The notes beneath the pieces are model-generated. The model searched no databases and was not told the DNA's origin. It worked only from the letters and a program-made list of their open reading frames with translations. A DNA stretch of 64,000 nt, from the NCBI RefSeq assembly GCF_000007345.1, contig NC_003552.1, forward strand, positions 5,580,001 to 5,644,000. The letters run 5' to 3'. Positions 36,747 through 46,275 of the stretch are shown here, piece by piece (position 1 is the stretch's first letter; each line of letters starts with the position of its first letter). Origin of the DNA: Methanosarcina acetivorans C2A. Lineage in GTDB: Archaea; Halobacteriota; Methanosarcinia; Methanosarcinales; Methanosarcinaceae. The position numbers and the translations under genes were made by a program.

Positions 36747-37538
36747 TTAGAGTTCCGACGTGGTAATCTGCCGTGAATTTTTCCTGTAGTAAAAGAAAAG
36801 GCTCTCCCCCCAGCCTATCGAGTCTTTTTCTACGCTCATCAGTGCATGGTTGTGGTATATTCCGTTCTTATAAAAAAAAGAGAGGGCAAGAAAGCGGTCT
36901 GTTACGATGCTGGAGGCAAGTCCGATATTGCAGGTGCAGACAAACAAATTAGCATTTTCCTTATTGAGGTACTCTTCCAGAAGTTCAAAATATTCATTCC
37001 TGAACCTTTCAAAGACGGGGTCGGTAATAATTAAGGAGACATTGATTCCCTTTCTTATGAGTTCGATATACAGGGAAGGAAGAGCCGGGCTGAAATAGGA
37101 GGAGACTTCCATCAGGTACGTTGATTTAAAGAGTTCGGTTTCGATTCGCTTCGGGAGATCATACATCCGATCCAGTTCGGGCTCGACGAGTTCGCAGTGC
37201 CCCAGATCTTCGATCTGGTTAAGGAGGTAAGAAGGGACAGAGTTGACATTATGGTTTTGCCAGTAATCCCTATTTTCTTCGTATACGTTCAGGGTTTTCA
37301 GGAGGGGATCCATCTTATTTACGATCACTTCCCCCAAGCTCGAAAGTTTATACATTTCCCTCTCGTGGACAATTAGTCCCTGCCCTATCAGGATCTTGAT
37401 CTGGGCCATAATCGCACTCGAAGTTCCACCAAGAATATTCTTGATCTCTTCGATTTCTCTGGGCCTTTCAACCAACAGCAGCAGAAGGTCTTTTCTCTTA
37501 TCGGATAGGAATAAGGTTCCCAACAATTCCAGTTTCAT
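36747..37538 (-). CDS. msrG: Msr-family transcriptional regulator
   Basis: 263 aa. N-terminal winged helix of ArsR type, about residues 5-80 (LFLSDKRKDLLLLLVERPRE, IKNILGGTSSAIMAQIKIL, GLIVHEREMYKLSSLG), then a C-terminal DUF1724-like sensor region (ELFKSTYLMEVSSYFSPALP, INVSLIITDPVFERF, LFVCTCNIGLASSIVTDRF). Msr proteins activate genes for methanol or methyl-sulfide methyltransferases in M. acetivorans. It follows msmS by 22 nt, and MsmS is reported to act through the Msr regulator encoded beside it. It is the best candidate to bind the shared promoter element seen upstream of mtsH. Confidence 0.88.
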   Translation of the reverse strand: MKLELLGTLFLSDKRKDLLLLLVERPREIEEIKNILGGTSSAIMAQIKILIGQGLIVHEREMYKLSSLGEVIVNKMDPLLKTLNVYEENRDYWQNHNVNSVPSYLLNQIEDLGHCELVEPELDRMYDLPKRIETELFKSTYLMEVSSYFSPALPSLYIELIRKGINVSLIITDPVFERFRNEYFELLEEYLNKENANLFVCTCNIGLASSIVTDRFLALSFFYKNGIYHNHALMSVEKDSIGWGESLFFYYRKNSRQITTSEL

Positions 37539-37560
37539 TCCAGCTCACGCGCCATTTTGA

Positions 37561-40557
37561 TCACTTTGGGAGTTTCACATGCATAAGGTTACCCAAACCT
37601 TCTTCACTTTCGAACCAGATCTCCCCTTTGTGGGCATCGACAATATTTTTACAGATATAGAGCCCCGATTCAAGTCCCTGATACCTTCGAGTTATGGAGT
37701 CGTTGACCTGGTAAAGCCGGTCAAAAAGATAGGGTATAAGCTCTTTACTTATTCCCTTTCCGCTGTCTGCAATCACGATGTGGACATTACCTGCCTCTTC
37801 TTTTACTTCCAGTGCCAGCTTCCCCCCCTGCGGAGTGAATTTTATGGCATGGTCGATAAGGGCGGTAAAAAGGGCTGTCAGCTTTTCCCTATCACCCTTG
37901 ATTTCGGACAAACTGGCAGAAACTTCTTTTTTAACCTCCAGGGCTTTTTCACCGATCAGAAAAACGTTGTTTAAGAAGGCGTCCGAAAGGACATCTTTTA
38001 GCTGCGTTTCTTCGAAGGAATAATCGATCTTCCCTGCTTTTTCCAGGCTCTGGTAGAGAAGGGAATCGACAAGGCGGCGCAACTTTTCGGAATAATGGAT
38101 AAAAGTATTAACCGCCTTTTGCTGCTGACTGTCAATAGCATAAAGCGTCTCATAATCCATAATTTCCCCGTACTCCGCCTTTTCAGGAAACATCATTTCT
38201 TCCACGAATTCGGTTTTCATCATATTCACGGAACGGAGTTCCTCATTTGCCCTGGATAGTTCCCCGGAATAGGTCCTGAGGGCTTCTTCTAGCTGTTTTC
38301 TCTGGATAAGCTGCCACATACCCTGCATTAGCAAAGTTAGCTGCCGGACATCTGATTCATCGTAGTTTTCCTCTTTGTTTCCCACCCCAGCAACAGCAAC
38401 TATCCGCTTTCCGTCAAAGACCGGGATATTCAGATGCCTGATCAGGTGCACATGGTTTTTCGGATACCCTTTCTTCAAGGGGTTCGGGGCAGGATAGTCA
38501 TTGGTAATAATCGGTTTTCGCTGCCTTACAGCCTCTCCCCAGAGTCCCATACTCTTTACCGGGTAGACAAACTGCTTATCTTCAATCGAACACTCTTCCA
38601 TCGCACTGTCAGACCAGGAATGCATTACAAGGGTGCTTTCATATGCGTCCATAAAAGCCAGGTACCCGAGTTTACTGCCGGTCAACCGGACAGCTTCTTC
38701 CCTGGCAAAGTCCGTGATCTCTTTTAAGGAGGCACCCGCCATCTGGTCAAGTTTTACGAGGGCTTCAAGCCTAGACCCGTTGAGCCTCTGTGCAACTTCG
38801 GCTTTTTTACGTTCGGTGATGTCCCTGGAAACGGAAAAGATGGTCTTCTTACCTCCGTAGTCGATAATCCTGGCACTCACCTCAAGGGGGATGACAGTCC
38901 CGCCTTTGCAAACTGCCCCTGCTTCAAAAATCCTGGAACCCTCAGCCTTTATCTTCTGCATGTTTTCCCTGACCGAAGCCCAGTACTCGGAAGGAATGAT
39001 CTCTTCGGCTTTCATGTTCAGAATTTCTTCCTTGCTGTAACCAAGCCTATCCACAACAACCTGGTTCACATCCATATAGCTTATCCCGTCCGGCTCCCGG
39101 ATGTAAAGCTGGTCATTGATATTGTCAAAGATTGTCCTGAACCTGTTTTCCGATTCCTTTAGAGCGTCTGCGGCCTGAACATGTTCGATTGCAATGCCTG
39201 CAAGGTATGCATTTGTCCTGATAAACTCAAGTTCCTCTTCGCGGGGCTTCCTTGTTTCGCGCAGGTAAATAGTGAATACCCCGAGCACCTCACCCCCCGA
39301 AGAAAATATGGGTTCTGCCCAGCAGGCTTTCAAGCCTACTTTTTGCGCAATTTCCCGGCACTCCTCACAGAAAGGGTCTTTCATGATGTTGCCCACAATT
39401 ACGCGTTTTCCCGTCCCGGCAGCAGTCCCGGCAGTCTCGCTATTAACCTGTACCTGGATGCCGTTAATAGCTTTAGAATAAAGTTTCGGAAGGCTTGGGC
39501 ATGCCCCGTAAAAAAGACGTTTTTGCTCCCTGTCCAGAAGCATTACCGTACATAAAAGCCCTGGCTTCATTTCTTCGGCGTAGTTGACAAGTAGCAGGAG
39601 CACTTCATCCAGAGAAGCTCCGGAAGCTATCCTTTCAAGTACCCGATTCTGGCTCAGGATAAGCTCTTCGGCCTCTTTGCGTTGGGTGATATCCAGGAGT
39701 ATGCCCTGATAACAGGTAATTTCGCCTTTTTCATTTCTCCGGATCAGAGTCCTTTCGTCCACATAGCGGACTTCCCCGGATTTCGCCAGGACCCGGTATT
39801 CCTTGCTAAAATAATCCCGTCCCTCTTCGGTATTCTTTGAAACCTCAGCCCTTACATTGTCCAGGTCATCAGGGTGTATAATATCGGTATAAACAATGCG
39901 CCCGGAAGTGAAATCTTCAGGCGTATACCCTAATTCGGATATGTTTTCAGAGACAAAATCTACCGGCCAGCCAGGTTCGGCTCTCCAGAGGAAGACAATT
40001 ACATGCCCGCTGTTAATTATTCTCTTAAGTTCGTTTTCCGTATCCAGGGCGGCAGGCATCGCTTTTTCTGTATGTTTCCACCGGGAGATGTCAAAGACAG
40101 TAACCTGAAACAAACCTGCTTTCCCTTCCTCTTCTTCCAAAACCTTGATTTCGGCTTCGACCCACAGCACGTCCCCGGATTTATTCAGGAGCCTGTACTG
40201 CTGGGTAAAGGAGTCGTACCCTCCGCGATCTTTCCCGATATTTCCCTTTCCATTCCTTTTGTGCTCTCCGGCTTCCCCTTTGTATTCTCTGTATTCCACT
40301 TTGTAGTCCAGATCTTTTCCTATGTAATCTTTTTCTACATAAGAGAAAAACTGAGAAACGGCTATTTCCAGGTCTGCAGGGTATATAATATCAGCGTACC
40401 CGAGACCTCCTGAAATAAAATCTTTCGGGGAATACCCGAACCGTACAATGTTTGCCGTAACGGTTTCTACAGGCCAGCCGGTTTCTGCCCTGCAGAGGAA
40501 AATAACTGCAGGGCCATTATTGACAAGAGTTTCCAGTTTCATGTCAACACCTATCAT
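37561..40557 (-). CDS. msmS: MsmS-type heme-binding sensor histidine kinase
   Basis: 998 aa from ATG 40557; an ATG at 40542 also has a ribosome site. Domains: PAS (about 5-160), PAS (175-295, FVSENISELGYTPEDFTSG), GAF (305-460), PAS (465-585, RFRTIFDNINDQLYI), GAF (595-760) and an HATPase domain (about 880-998, with LTALFTALIDHAIKFTPQGG and VIADSGKGISKELIPYLFD). Cys656 in SAMEECSIED matches, by number, the cysteine that covalently holds heme in M. acetivorans MsmS; His702 follows in YPKNHVHLIRH. The protein is cytoplasmic and has no membrane segment. MsmS senses redox state through heme and controls methyl-sulfide methyltransferase expression. A conserved H-box is not obvious, so the phosphorylated residue is unclear. 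Confidence 0.93.
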   Translation of the reverse strand: MIGVDMKLETLVNNGPAVIFLCRAETGWPVETVTANIVRFGYSPKDFISGGLGYADIIYPADLEIAVSQFFSYVEKDYIGKDLDYKVEYREYKGEAGEHKRNGKGNIGKDRGGYDSFTQQYRLLNKSGDVLWVEAEIKVLEEEEGKAGLFQVTVFDISRWKHTEKAMPAALDTENELKRIINSGHVIVFLWRAEPGWPVDFVSENISELGYTPEDFTSGRIVYTDIIHPDDLDNVRAEVSKNTEEGRDYFSKEYRVLAKSGEVRYVDERTLIRRNEKGEITCYQGILLDITQRKEAEELILSQNRVLERIASGASLDEVLLLLVNYAEEMKPGLLCTVMLLDREQKRLFYGACPSLPKLYSKAINGIQVQVNSETAGTAAGTGKRVIVGNIMKDPFCEECREIAQKVGLKACWAEPIFSSGGEVLGVFTIYLRETRKPREEELEFIRTNAYLAGIAIEHVQAADALKESENRFRTIFDNINDQLYIREPDGISYMDVNQVVVDRLGYSKEEILNMKAEEIIPSEYWASVRENMQKIKAEGSRIFEAGAVCKGGTVIPLEVSARIIDYGGKKTIFSVSRDITERKKAEVAQRLNGSRLEALVKLDQMAGASLKEITDFAREEAVRLTGSKLGYLAFMDAYESTLVMHSWSDSAMEECSIEDKQFVYPVKSMGLWGEAVRQRKPIITNDYPAPNPLKKGYPKNHVHLIRHLNIPVFDGKRIVAVAGVGNKEENYDESDVRQLTLLMQGMWQLIQRKQLEEALRTYSGELSRANEELRSVNMMKTEFVEEMMFPEKAEYGEIMDYETLYAIDSQQQKAVNTFIHYSEKLRRLVDSLLYQSLEKAGKIDYSFEETQLKDVLSDAFLNNVFLIGEKALEVKKEVSASLSEIKGDREKLTALFTALIDHAIKFTPQGGKLALEVKEEAGNVHIVIADSGKGISKELIPYLFDRLYQVNDSITRRYQGLESGLYICKNIVDAHKGEIWFESEEGLGNLMHVKLPK

Positions 40558-40641
40558 TTTCTCTTTGTCCCCGGATATACTCCTGTTTTGCTTTTCCTGA
40601 TAAGGAAAAACTGGGCTGAAAAAATAAAAAAGAATTTATCC

Positions 40642-42606
40642 TCATTTCAGTTTCAAGGGGCTTCCGATTCCGATCCCCAGCAGCTTTGTTTCAAGGGGAG
40701 ACCCCGTTCCTTTTCGGGTATCTTTTCTTTCCAGGTTGAAAAAGACCTGTTCCATGTCAAGTCCGTAAACCTCCATGTGCTCGGAGATCAGGCGCTCGCT
40801 CAGCTCAAGCCCGTAATCCAGGGCTTCCTGGTAATTTCCGGATATTTTCCTTTCTTTTTCCGAAAATACCAGGTATTTTTCATTTCCAGCTCCTGCAGGG
40901 CGGATCAGAACCTCACTTCGCTTAATTATGCTCCCTACAAGGGCTCCGACGGCATTTCCGACCTCATGGTGTTCCGGAATCCGGATATCCGCATCTACAA
41001 ACTCAAGCAATTCGTCAACATACGCCCTGACCGGAGCCCCTATTAACACCACAGGGACGGTTATCTTAAATTTGGTATAAGCCGAGCTGTCCATTACTTT
41101 TTCAAGGTCACTTTTCCTGAGATCCTTTACAAAAAAAGCAATTAACTCCAGCGCAATATTCTTTGCAAACTTTTGTTTAACCGCCCTGCAAAAGTCCTCT
41201 GCTCCCTGCCCGAGCGCGCTGCCGAGGACCTTTGCACCCAAACAGGATGCCTTTTTCTCCCAGGCTTCGTACTCCCCAAGCACATGCAGGGCGTCTGTAG
41301 GGGTAAACCCTATCTGGTTTATGCAGCGTTTCTGGACAAGGGAACGCAGGGTTTTTGTAAAGAGAAGAGGATGATCCCCGGTTTTTTCGGAGAGCTCTGC
41401 TACGGAAACCGGTTCATTGCCGAGAGCATCAAAGATTTTCCTTTCGTACCTGTCCAGTTCGAATTCAACCGTATAATTAAAGGAAGAATAATCTTCATAA
41501 GTTTCGATCGGGTGGTTCTGGACAAAAAAACTTGTGGGCTGCAGGATGTCGTCCATGACCCTTTCCCGGAGTTTGCCGGTTCGGGAAAACTTATCGATAA
41601 GGTGCGGGAAACTCTCTGCTGCCAGACAGAGGGGGATAACCCTGTTAGGCCCTATGAAAAACTTATTCCGAATCCAGACATGGCTGTCTCCGCCCACTGC
41701 CGAGGTCCTCATCCTGATCGCCCTGACCATTGTTCTCCAGTCCCCGACAACCGCCCCGGTATCACTGATCTTCGGGACTCCGTCTTTGATAAAGGCGATA
41801 TCGGTACTTGTACCCCCTATGTCCACAGCTACGCAGTTTTTTAGCCCGCTTATGTGCGCAGCCCCGACAAGACTTGCTGCCGGACCGGAAAAAATGGATT
41901 CTACAGGTTTTTCCTCTGCTTCTTCCAGCCTGGCAAGGGAACCGTCACATTTCATAACCATGAGAGGAGCACTGATATTTTTCGCCCTCATTGCAGCCAG
42001 GACGGATCGGATAAACATGGAATTAATAGGAATCAGGCGAGCATTAAGAGTAGCCGTAACCGCCCTTTCGTAAGCCCCAAGGTCCATGGAAAGTTCGTGC
42101 CCGCATACGACCGGCTTTTCCGTAAGGTCCCGGATGCACTCTTTTACGGCAAGTTCATGTTCGGGGTTCCGGGCAGCAAAGTATGAAGAGATCGCATATG
42201 AAAAAACCCTGCCTTTTGTAGAATTAACAAAGTTCCTGACAGCTTCCAGGTCCAGCAGGTCTGCCTCACTCCCGTTAGCATCATGGCCGCCACTAACGGA
42301 AACCGTGTGCTGTACAGGCAGTTCCCTGTTAATCGAATACCCTGCAAGGACCAGGCCTGCAGGATGCCCTTTCCCTTCCAGGGTCGAGTTCGTTGCAAGG
42401 GTTGTGGAAACGGAAACAAGCCTGATATCTTTCAGATATCCGGGGTTCAGGCCGGAGATTACCCCTTCTATTCCCAAAAGGAGGTCCGAATGAGTTGTCA
42501 AAGTCTTATTCGTTTCAAGTACTCTTCCGTCCGAAAGGTCCATTATAACGGCATCAGTGTATGTGCCACCCGTATCAATCCCTAAACCAAGTTTCATATT
42601 ACTCAT
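40642..42606 (-). CDS. Hydantoinase/oxoprolinase-like ATPase (HyuA family), copy 1
   Basis: 654 aa. N-terminal GLGIDTGGTYTDAVIMDL and central VAVDIGGTSTDIAFIKDG are the two phosphate loops of the actin-like ASKHA fold; SVSTTLATNSTLEGKG and GAYERAVTATLNARLIPI are family strands, as is VGGDSHVW. The C-terminus ends LGIGIGSPLKLK. About two-thirds identical to the neighbour at 42844-44799 by eye. Hydantoinases and oxoprolinases use ATP to open cyclic amides; no HyuB partner is present. The start at 42606 is favoured because the shared promoter's TATA box ends 20 nt upstream, giving a leaderless transcript; ATG 42597 is an alternative. Its substrate is unknown; a link to corrinoid activation is discussed in the findings. 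Confidence 0.85.
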   Translation of the reverse strand: MSNMKLGLGIDTGGTYTDAVIMDLSDGRVLETNKTLTTHSDLLLGIEGVISGLNPGYLKDIRLVSVSTTLATNSTLEGKGHPAGLVLAGYSINRELPVQHTVSVSGGHDANGSEADLLDLEAVRNFVNSTKGRVFSYAISSYFAARNPEHELAVKECIRDLTEKPVVCGHELSMDLGAYERAVTATLNARLIPINSMFIRSVLAAMRAKNISAPLMVMKCDGSLARLEEAEEKPVESIFSGPAASLVGAAHISGLKNCVAVDIGGTSTDIAFIKDGVPKISDTGAVVGDWRTMVRAIRMRTSAVGGDSHVWIRNKFFIGPNRVIPLCLAAESFPHLIDKFSRTGKLRERVMDDILQPTSFFVQNHPIETYEDYSSFNYTVEFELDRYERKIFDALGNEPVSVAELSEKTGDHPLLFTKTLRSLVQKRCINQIGFTPTDALHVLGEYEAWEKKASCLGAKVLGSALGQGAEDFCRAVKQKFAKNIALELIAFFVKDLRKSDLEKVMDSSAYTKFKITVPVVLIGAPVRAYVDELLEFVDADIRIPEHHEVGNAVGALVGSIIKRSEVLIRPAGAGNEKYLVFSEKERKISGNYQEALDYGLELSERLISEHMEVYGLDMEQVFFNLERKDTRKGTGSPLETKLLGIGIGSPLKLK

Positions 42607-42625
42607 AATATATTTCGGGAATCCG

Positions 42626-42655
42626 AATATATAACATAGCCGATAGCGTTTTTTT
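42626..42655 (-). promoter_or_regulatory. Shared promoter element, hydantoinase-like copy 1
   Basis: In the coding orientation: AAACGCTATCGG, then CTATGTTATATATT. It is identical to the mtsH copy except at two C/T positions (24 of 26). The box ends 20 nt before ATG 42606. Confidence 0.8.
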
Positions 42656-42843
42656 CCAGGTTTAGATTGAATCAGCCGGTTTCACCTCGACAGGATCCCC
42701 GGAATAATCAAATGGAAGGAAATAATTAAAGGGTTTGAGATTATCAAAGCCCGTGACAAAATCAGGCCCGAAAGTTCAGGAAAAATTAAAGTGGGAAGGG
42801 AAAAAAGAAGAAGGTATTTAAGAACATAGTTATCGGTTGAGAT

Positions 42844-44799
42844 TTATTTAAGTTTCAGAGGGTTTCCGATGCCAAGTCCCATCAGGCGGGTCTCTTTTTG
42901 GGCTCCGAAACCCGGAGTGAAGTCCTTTCTTTCAAGGTCAAAACGGACCTGCTCTTTCTGAAGCCCGTACCCGTCCATATGGCCGAAAATCAGTTTTCCC
43001 ATAAGCTCCAGCCCATAGTCCACAGCCTCGTGATAATTATCTGCGACCTTCCGTTCTACTTCGGAGAATACATAATACTGCTCGGTTCCGGAACCTGCCG
43101 GCCTGATAAGAATTTCACTTCTCTTTATGATATTGCCGGCCAGGGCTCCTGCTGCATTGCCCACCTCATGGAATTCTGGAACCCGGATATCCGCATCGAT
43201 AAACTCCCTGAGTTCGGGCACGTAGGCTTTGACCGGAGCCCCGATCATTACGACCGGAATATCGATTTTGAACTTTGTGAAACGAGAGCTTGCCAGCAGT
43301 TTTTCAAGGTCTTCCCGCTTGAAATCTTTTGCAAAGAATGTCAGCAGGTCAAGAGCGATATTTTTTGCAAAACTTCTTTTTATTTCCCTGGAAAAACTTT
43401 CGGGATCCAGCCCGAGGTAGCCTCCAAGAAGTTCCGCACCCAGGAAAGAAGCGTTACCGTTCCACATTTCATACTCTCCGAGCACATGGAGGGCGTCCGT
43501 AGGGGTGAAACCTATATGATAGATGCAGCGCTTCTGGACCAGGGAACGCAGAGCCTTTACAAACTGCAGAGGATGTTTTCCAACCACTTCTGCAATATCG
43601 TATACTGAAACCGGTTCGTATCCTATAGCAGCAAAGATCTGGCGCTCATGGTTTTCCAGTTCAAATTCTATAGAGTAATTAAGGTCCTGTAGATCATCAT
43701 CGGATTCGCGGCTCCCACTCCTGACAAAAAAACTTGCTGGCTGGAAGATATCATCCATTAACCTGTCCGATATTCTTTCGGCTTTCCTCAACCTGTCTTC
43801 GAGGAAAGGATATTCTGAAGCTGCAAGGCATAGGGGAATTACCCTGTTAGGGCCGATATAGAGTTTCTTCTGTGCCCATACATGGCTGTCTCCTCCCATA
43901 GCTGAGGTCCTTATCCTGACAGCCCTGACCATGGTTTTCCAGTTCCCCACTACAGCCCCGTTTTCACTGATCTCGGGAACGCCGTCCTCTATCAGGGCAA
44001 TATCGGTGCTAGTGCCCCCCACATCCACAGCCACGCAAGTTTTCAAACCGCTGATATGGGCAGCCCCTACAAGGCTTGCGGCAGGGCCTGAAAAAATGGA
44101 CTCCACAGGCTTTTCAAGAGCTTCTTCGATGCATGCAAGGGAGCCGTCGCATTTCATCACCATCATCGGGGCTTTGATATTTCGTGCTTCCATTACCGAT
44201 AAAACAGCCCGGATGAACTGAGAAGTTATAGGGATTAGGCGAGCGTTCAGGACTGCAGTTACCGCCCTTTCGTAAGCTCCCAGGCTAAGGGAAAGTTCGT
44301 GCCCGCAGACTACGGGTTTATCGGTCAGCTGTTCTATTGTTTTTTTTACCGAAAGCTCGTGTTCCGGGTTCCTTGCGGAAAAATAAGAAGACACGGCATA
44401 TGAAAAGAGCTTGCCTCTTGTGCCGCTAACGAATTCTTCCACGGGTTTAAGGTCGAGGCAACTGACTTCGTTTCCTTTTGAATCGTGGCCGCCAACTATG
44501 GAGATCATCTCACGCGCCGGGATATCTCCGTTGACTGTATAGCCTGCCAGGATCAGTCCTGCAGGATGGCCCTTGCCTTCCAGTGTGGAGTTTGTAGAAA
44601 GGGTTGTGGATACCGAAACGAGTTTTATATTTTTCAGGTATTCCTGCCTTAAGCCTGCAACTACATTTTCAATTCCTTCAACCAGATTGGAATGGGTTGT
44701 TAATGCCTTGTTAAAATCAAGAATGCTGCCGTCTGCCAGGTTCATTAAGACGGCGTCGGTGTATGTCCCACCAGTATCGATTCCTAGGCCCAGTTTCAT
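42844..44799 (-). CDS. Hydantoinase/oxoprolinase-like ATPase (HyuA family), copy 2
   Basis: 651 aa, ATG at 44799. Same architecture as copy 1: GLGIDTGGTYTDAVLMNL, SVSTTLSTNSTLEGKG, GAYERAVTAVLNARLIPI, KTCVAVDVGGTSTDIALIED and MGGDSHVWAQKKLYIGPN, ending LGLGIGNPLKLK. The two genes are tandem paralogues 237 nt apart, and each has its own copy of the shared promoter, so the duplication included the promoter. The TATA box ends about 22 nt before the ATG, implying a leaderless transcript. Their pairing with the mts and msr genes suggests a role in the same metabolism; the substrate is unknown. Confidence 0.85.
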   Translation of the reverse strand: MKLGLGIDTGGTYTDAVLMNLADGSILDFNKALTTHSNLVEGIENVVAGLRQEYLKNIKLVSVSTTLSTNSTLEGKGHPAGLILAGYTVNGDIPAREMISIVGGHDSKGNEVSCLDLKPVEEFVSGTRGKLFSYAVSSYFSARNPEHELSVKKTIEQLTDKPVVCGHELSLSLGAYERAVTAVLNARLIPITSQFIRAVLSVMEARNIKAPMMVMKCDGSLACIEEALEKPVESIFSGPAASLVGAAHISGLKTCVAVDVGGTSTDIALIEDGVPEISENGAVVGNWKTMVRAVRIRTSAMGGDSHVWAQKKLYIGPNRVIPLCLAASEYPFLEDRLRKAERISDRLMDDIFQPASFFVRSGSRESDDDLQDLNYSIEFELENHERQIFAAIGYEPVSVYDIAEVVGKHPLQFVKALRSLVQKRCIYHIGFTPTDALHVLGEYEMWNGNASFLGAELLGGYLGLDPESFSREIKRSFAKNIALDLLTFFAKDFKREDLEKLLASSRFTKFKIDIPVVMIGAPVKAYVPELREFIDADIRVPEFHEVGNAAGALAGNIIKRSEILIRPAGSGTEQYYVFSEVERKVADNYHEAVDYGLELMGKLIFGHMDGYGLQKEQVRFDLERKDFTPGFGAQKETRLMGLGIGNPLKLK

Positions 44800-44819
44800 G
44801 ATTTATACTTTATTTTCAG

Positions 44820-44848
44820 AAAAATATAACATAGCCGATAAGGATTTT
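44820..44848 (-). promoter_or_regulatory. Shared promoter element, hydantoinase-like copy 2
   Basis: In the coding orientation: AAATCCTTATCGG, then CTATGTTATATTTT. The upstream half has diverged slightly (CCTTATCGG instead of CGCTATCGG). The box is 22 nt before ATG 44799. Confidence 0.75.
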
Positions 44849-45259
44849 GCAGGAGCCTCAGGTTTTGCAGGTGGTGAAATATTGAGGGGGCTGAAATAAT
44901 AGAAGGGATGAAATATTGAAAGAAAAGAATTATGCGGACGATAGAGGAAAGAGCAATAAAAAAGAGGAGGAGAGAGGGGGAACTGATAAAAGAAACGTGA
45001 AATGGAGGAAAAGACAAAAAGCGTAAGATGAAAGAGATTACGAAAAAATGTAATGTTGAAGTAACAAATCAAAGTTGCGCTGGCGCACCCCGCAGCAAGC
45101 TAGCGGGGTATTCGACTGAAATAAAAATGTAGGTTGAGGAAACAATAAAAGAAATCTGAAGTTCTCAGGGTTTTTCGGGTCTAAATTTCACATTAACTGT
45201 ACGGTTATTGTCGTCAACAATATTATCGCCAACAACATTATCGCCAACAACATATATCA

Positions 45260-46003
45260 TTAAATTATACTGTCAACAACTCTCTCTTTTTTCCCCCCAT
45301 AGAAAAACCTGTGAACCTGCAGGTGCCACCGAGTACAGTCGGATTCAGGCATTTCAAGCTCAATGTAGTTGTAACACTGTGTGGCTTTTCCCCGAACCTT
45401 GGAAGAACAGACTGTTCCTGCACTGACAACGAGCATATCATTTAATCTCCAAACCCAGGGAATATGCCAGTGCCCGCAGAGCACAAGGTTTACCCCCGAA
45501 CGATCCAGAAGCTCAAGGACGTCCCCTGCGTCCACAAGCACATTATTGCCCCTTCCTGTCCTGGGGATTGGGATCAGGTGGTGGTGAAGGGCAAAAACCT
45601 TGAAACCGGCTGTTGAGAAAGCTTCCTCTATCCAGCCGTAGTTTTCCCTTCCGATGTGCCCTTCTTCAAGTTCCGGCTGGGACGAATCAAGCCCTACGAC
45701 TGTGACTTCCCCAAAACTCCCGGAAGAAGACCTGGCCTTGAAAATGTCTTCGAAGAAGAGGTAACCTGCATTTCTGGAATCATGATTTCCGGGGACTATT
45801 ACCTTGTTTTTGCACTCGATCCTGTCAATGAAGTTTTTTGCCCCGTTATACTCGGCTGCGAGCCCGTTTTCTGTAAGGTCTCCTGTAATGACAACAATAT
45901 CCGGATTATTCTGATTGATTTTTTCAAGCATTGTATCTGCAATCTCAGGCATATAAAACGCTTCTGAGAAGTGAATGTCCGAAAGATGTACCAGTCTTAT
46001 AAT
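45260..46003 (-). CDS. Calcineurin-like metallophosphoesterase with no normal start codon
   Basis: About 247 aa. The metal ligands are all present: LVHLSDIHFSE (D and H), VVITGDLTENG, VIVPGNHDSR, ALHHHLIPI and LVLCGHWHIPWVW. The first ATG in frame, at 45952, lies after the DIH motif and would remove two metal ligands. Upstream the frame is open to a TGA near 46030 and contains no ATG, GTG or TTG, only GTA, ATA, GTT, ATT and ATA codons behind a good ribosome site (AGGAAAGAGAGGT). The start given, ATT at 46003, is therefore approximate. Probable cytoplasmic phosphodiesterase or nuclease-type phosphatase of unknown substrate. Confidence 0.82.
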   Translation of the reverse strand: MIRLVHLSDIHFSEAFYMPEIADTMLEKINQNNPDIVVITGDLTENGLAAEYNGAKNFIDRIECKNKVIVPGNHDSRNAGYLFFEDIFKARSSSGSFGEVTVVGLDSSQPELEEGHIGRENYGWIEEAFSTAGFKVFALHHHLIPIPRTGRGNNVLVDAGDVLELLDRSGVNLVLCGHWHIPWVWRLNDMLVVSAGTVCSSKVRGKATQCYNYIELEMPESDCTRWHLQVHRFFYGGKKERVVDSII

Positions 46004-46275
46004 AACTATTACCTCTCTTTCCTGCTTTCATATTTCTGGTATTTCAGGATTAGAATTCGCAAAGGGTAATATATAGTTATTCGATTTAGTCTATATGAAT
46101 AATAAAAAATACCTTCAAAATAAGTAATCTATATAAAACCAGTTTGAATCCCGAAAAATATTCCATCCGTGATTTTAATTCAAAAGATCTTCTTCAATGC
46201 GAATCATTTGTTAAAGGTGGTTCTGATTCATTTTTCGGTCCAATTTGACCCTTTTAAGACCATTTCTTTCCTTTT

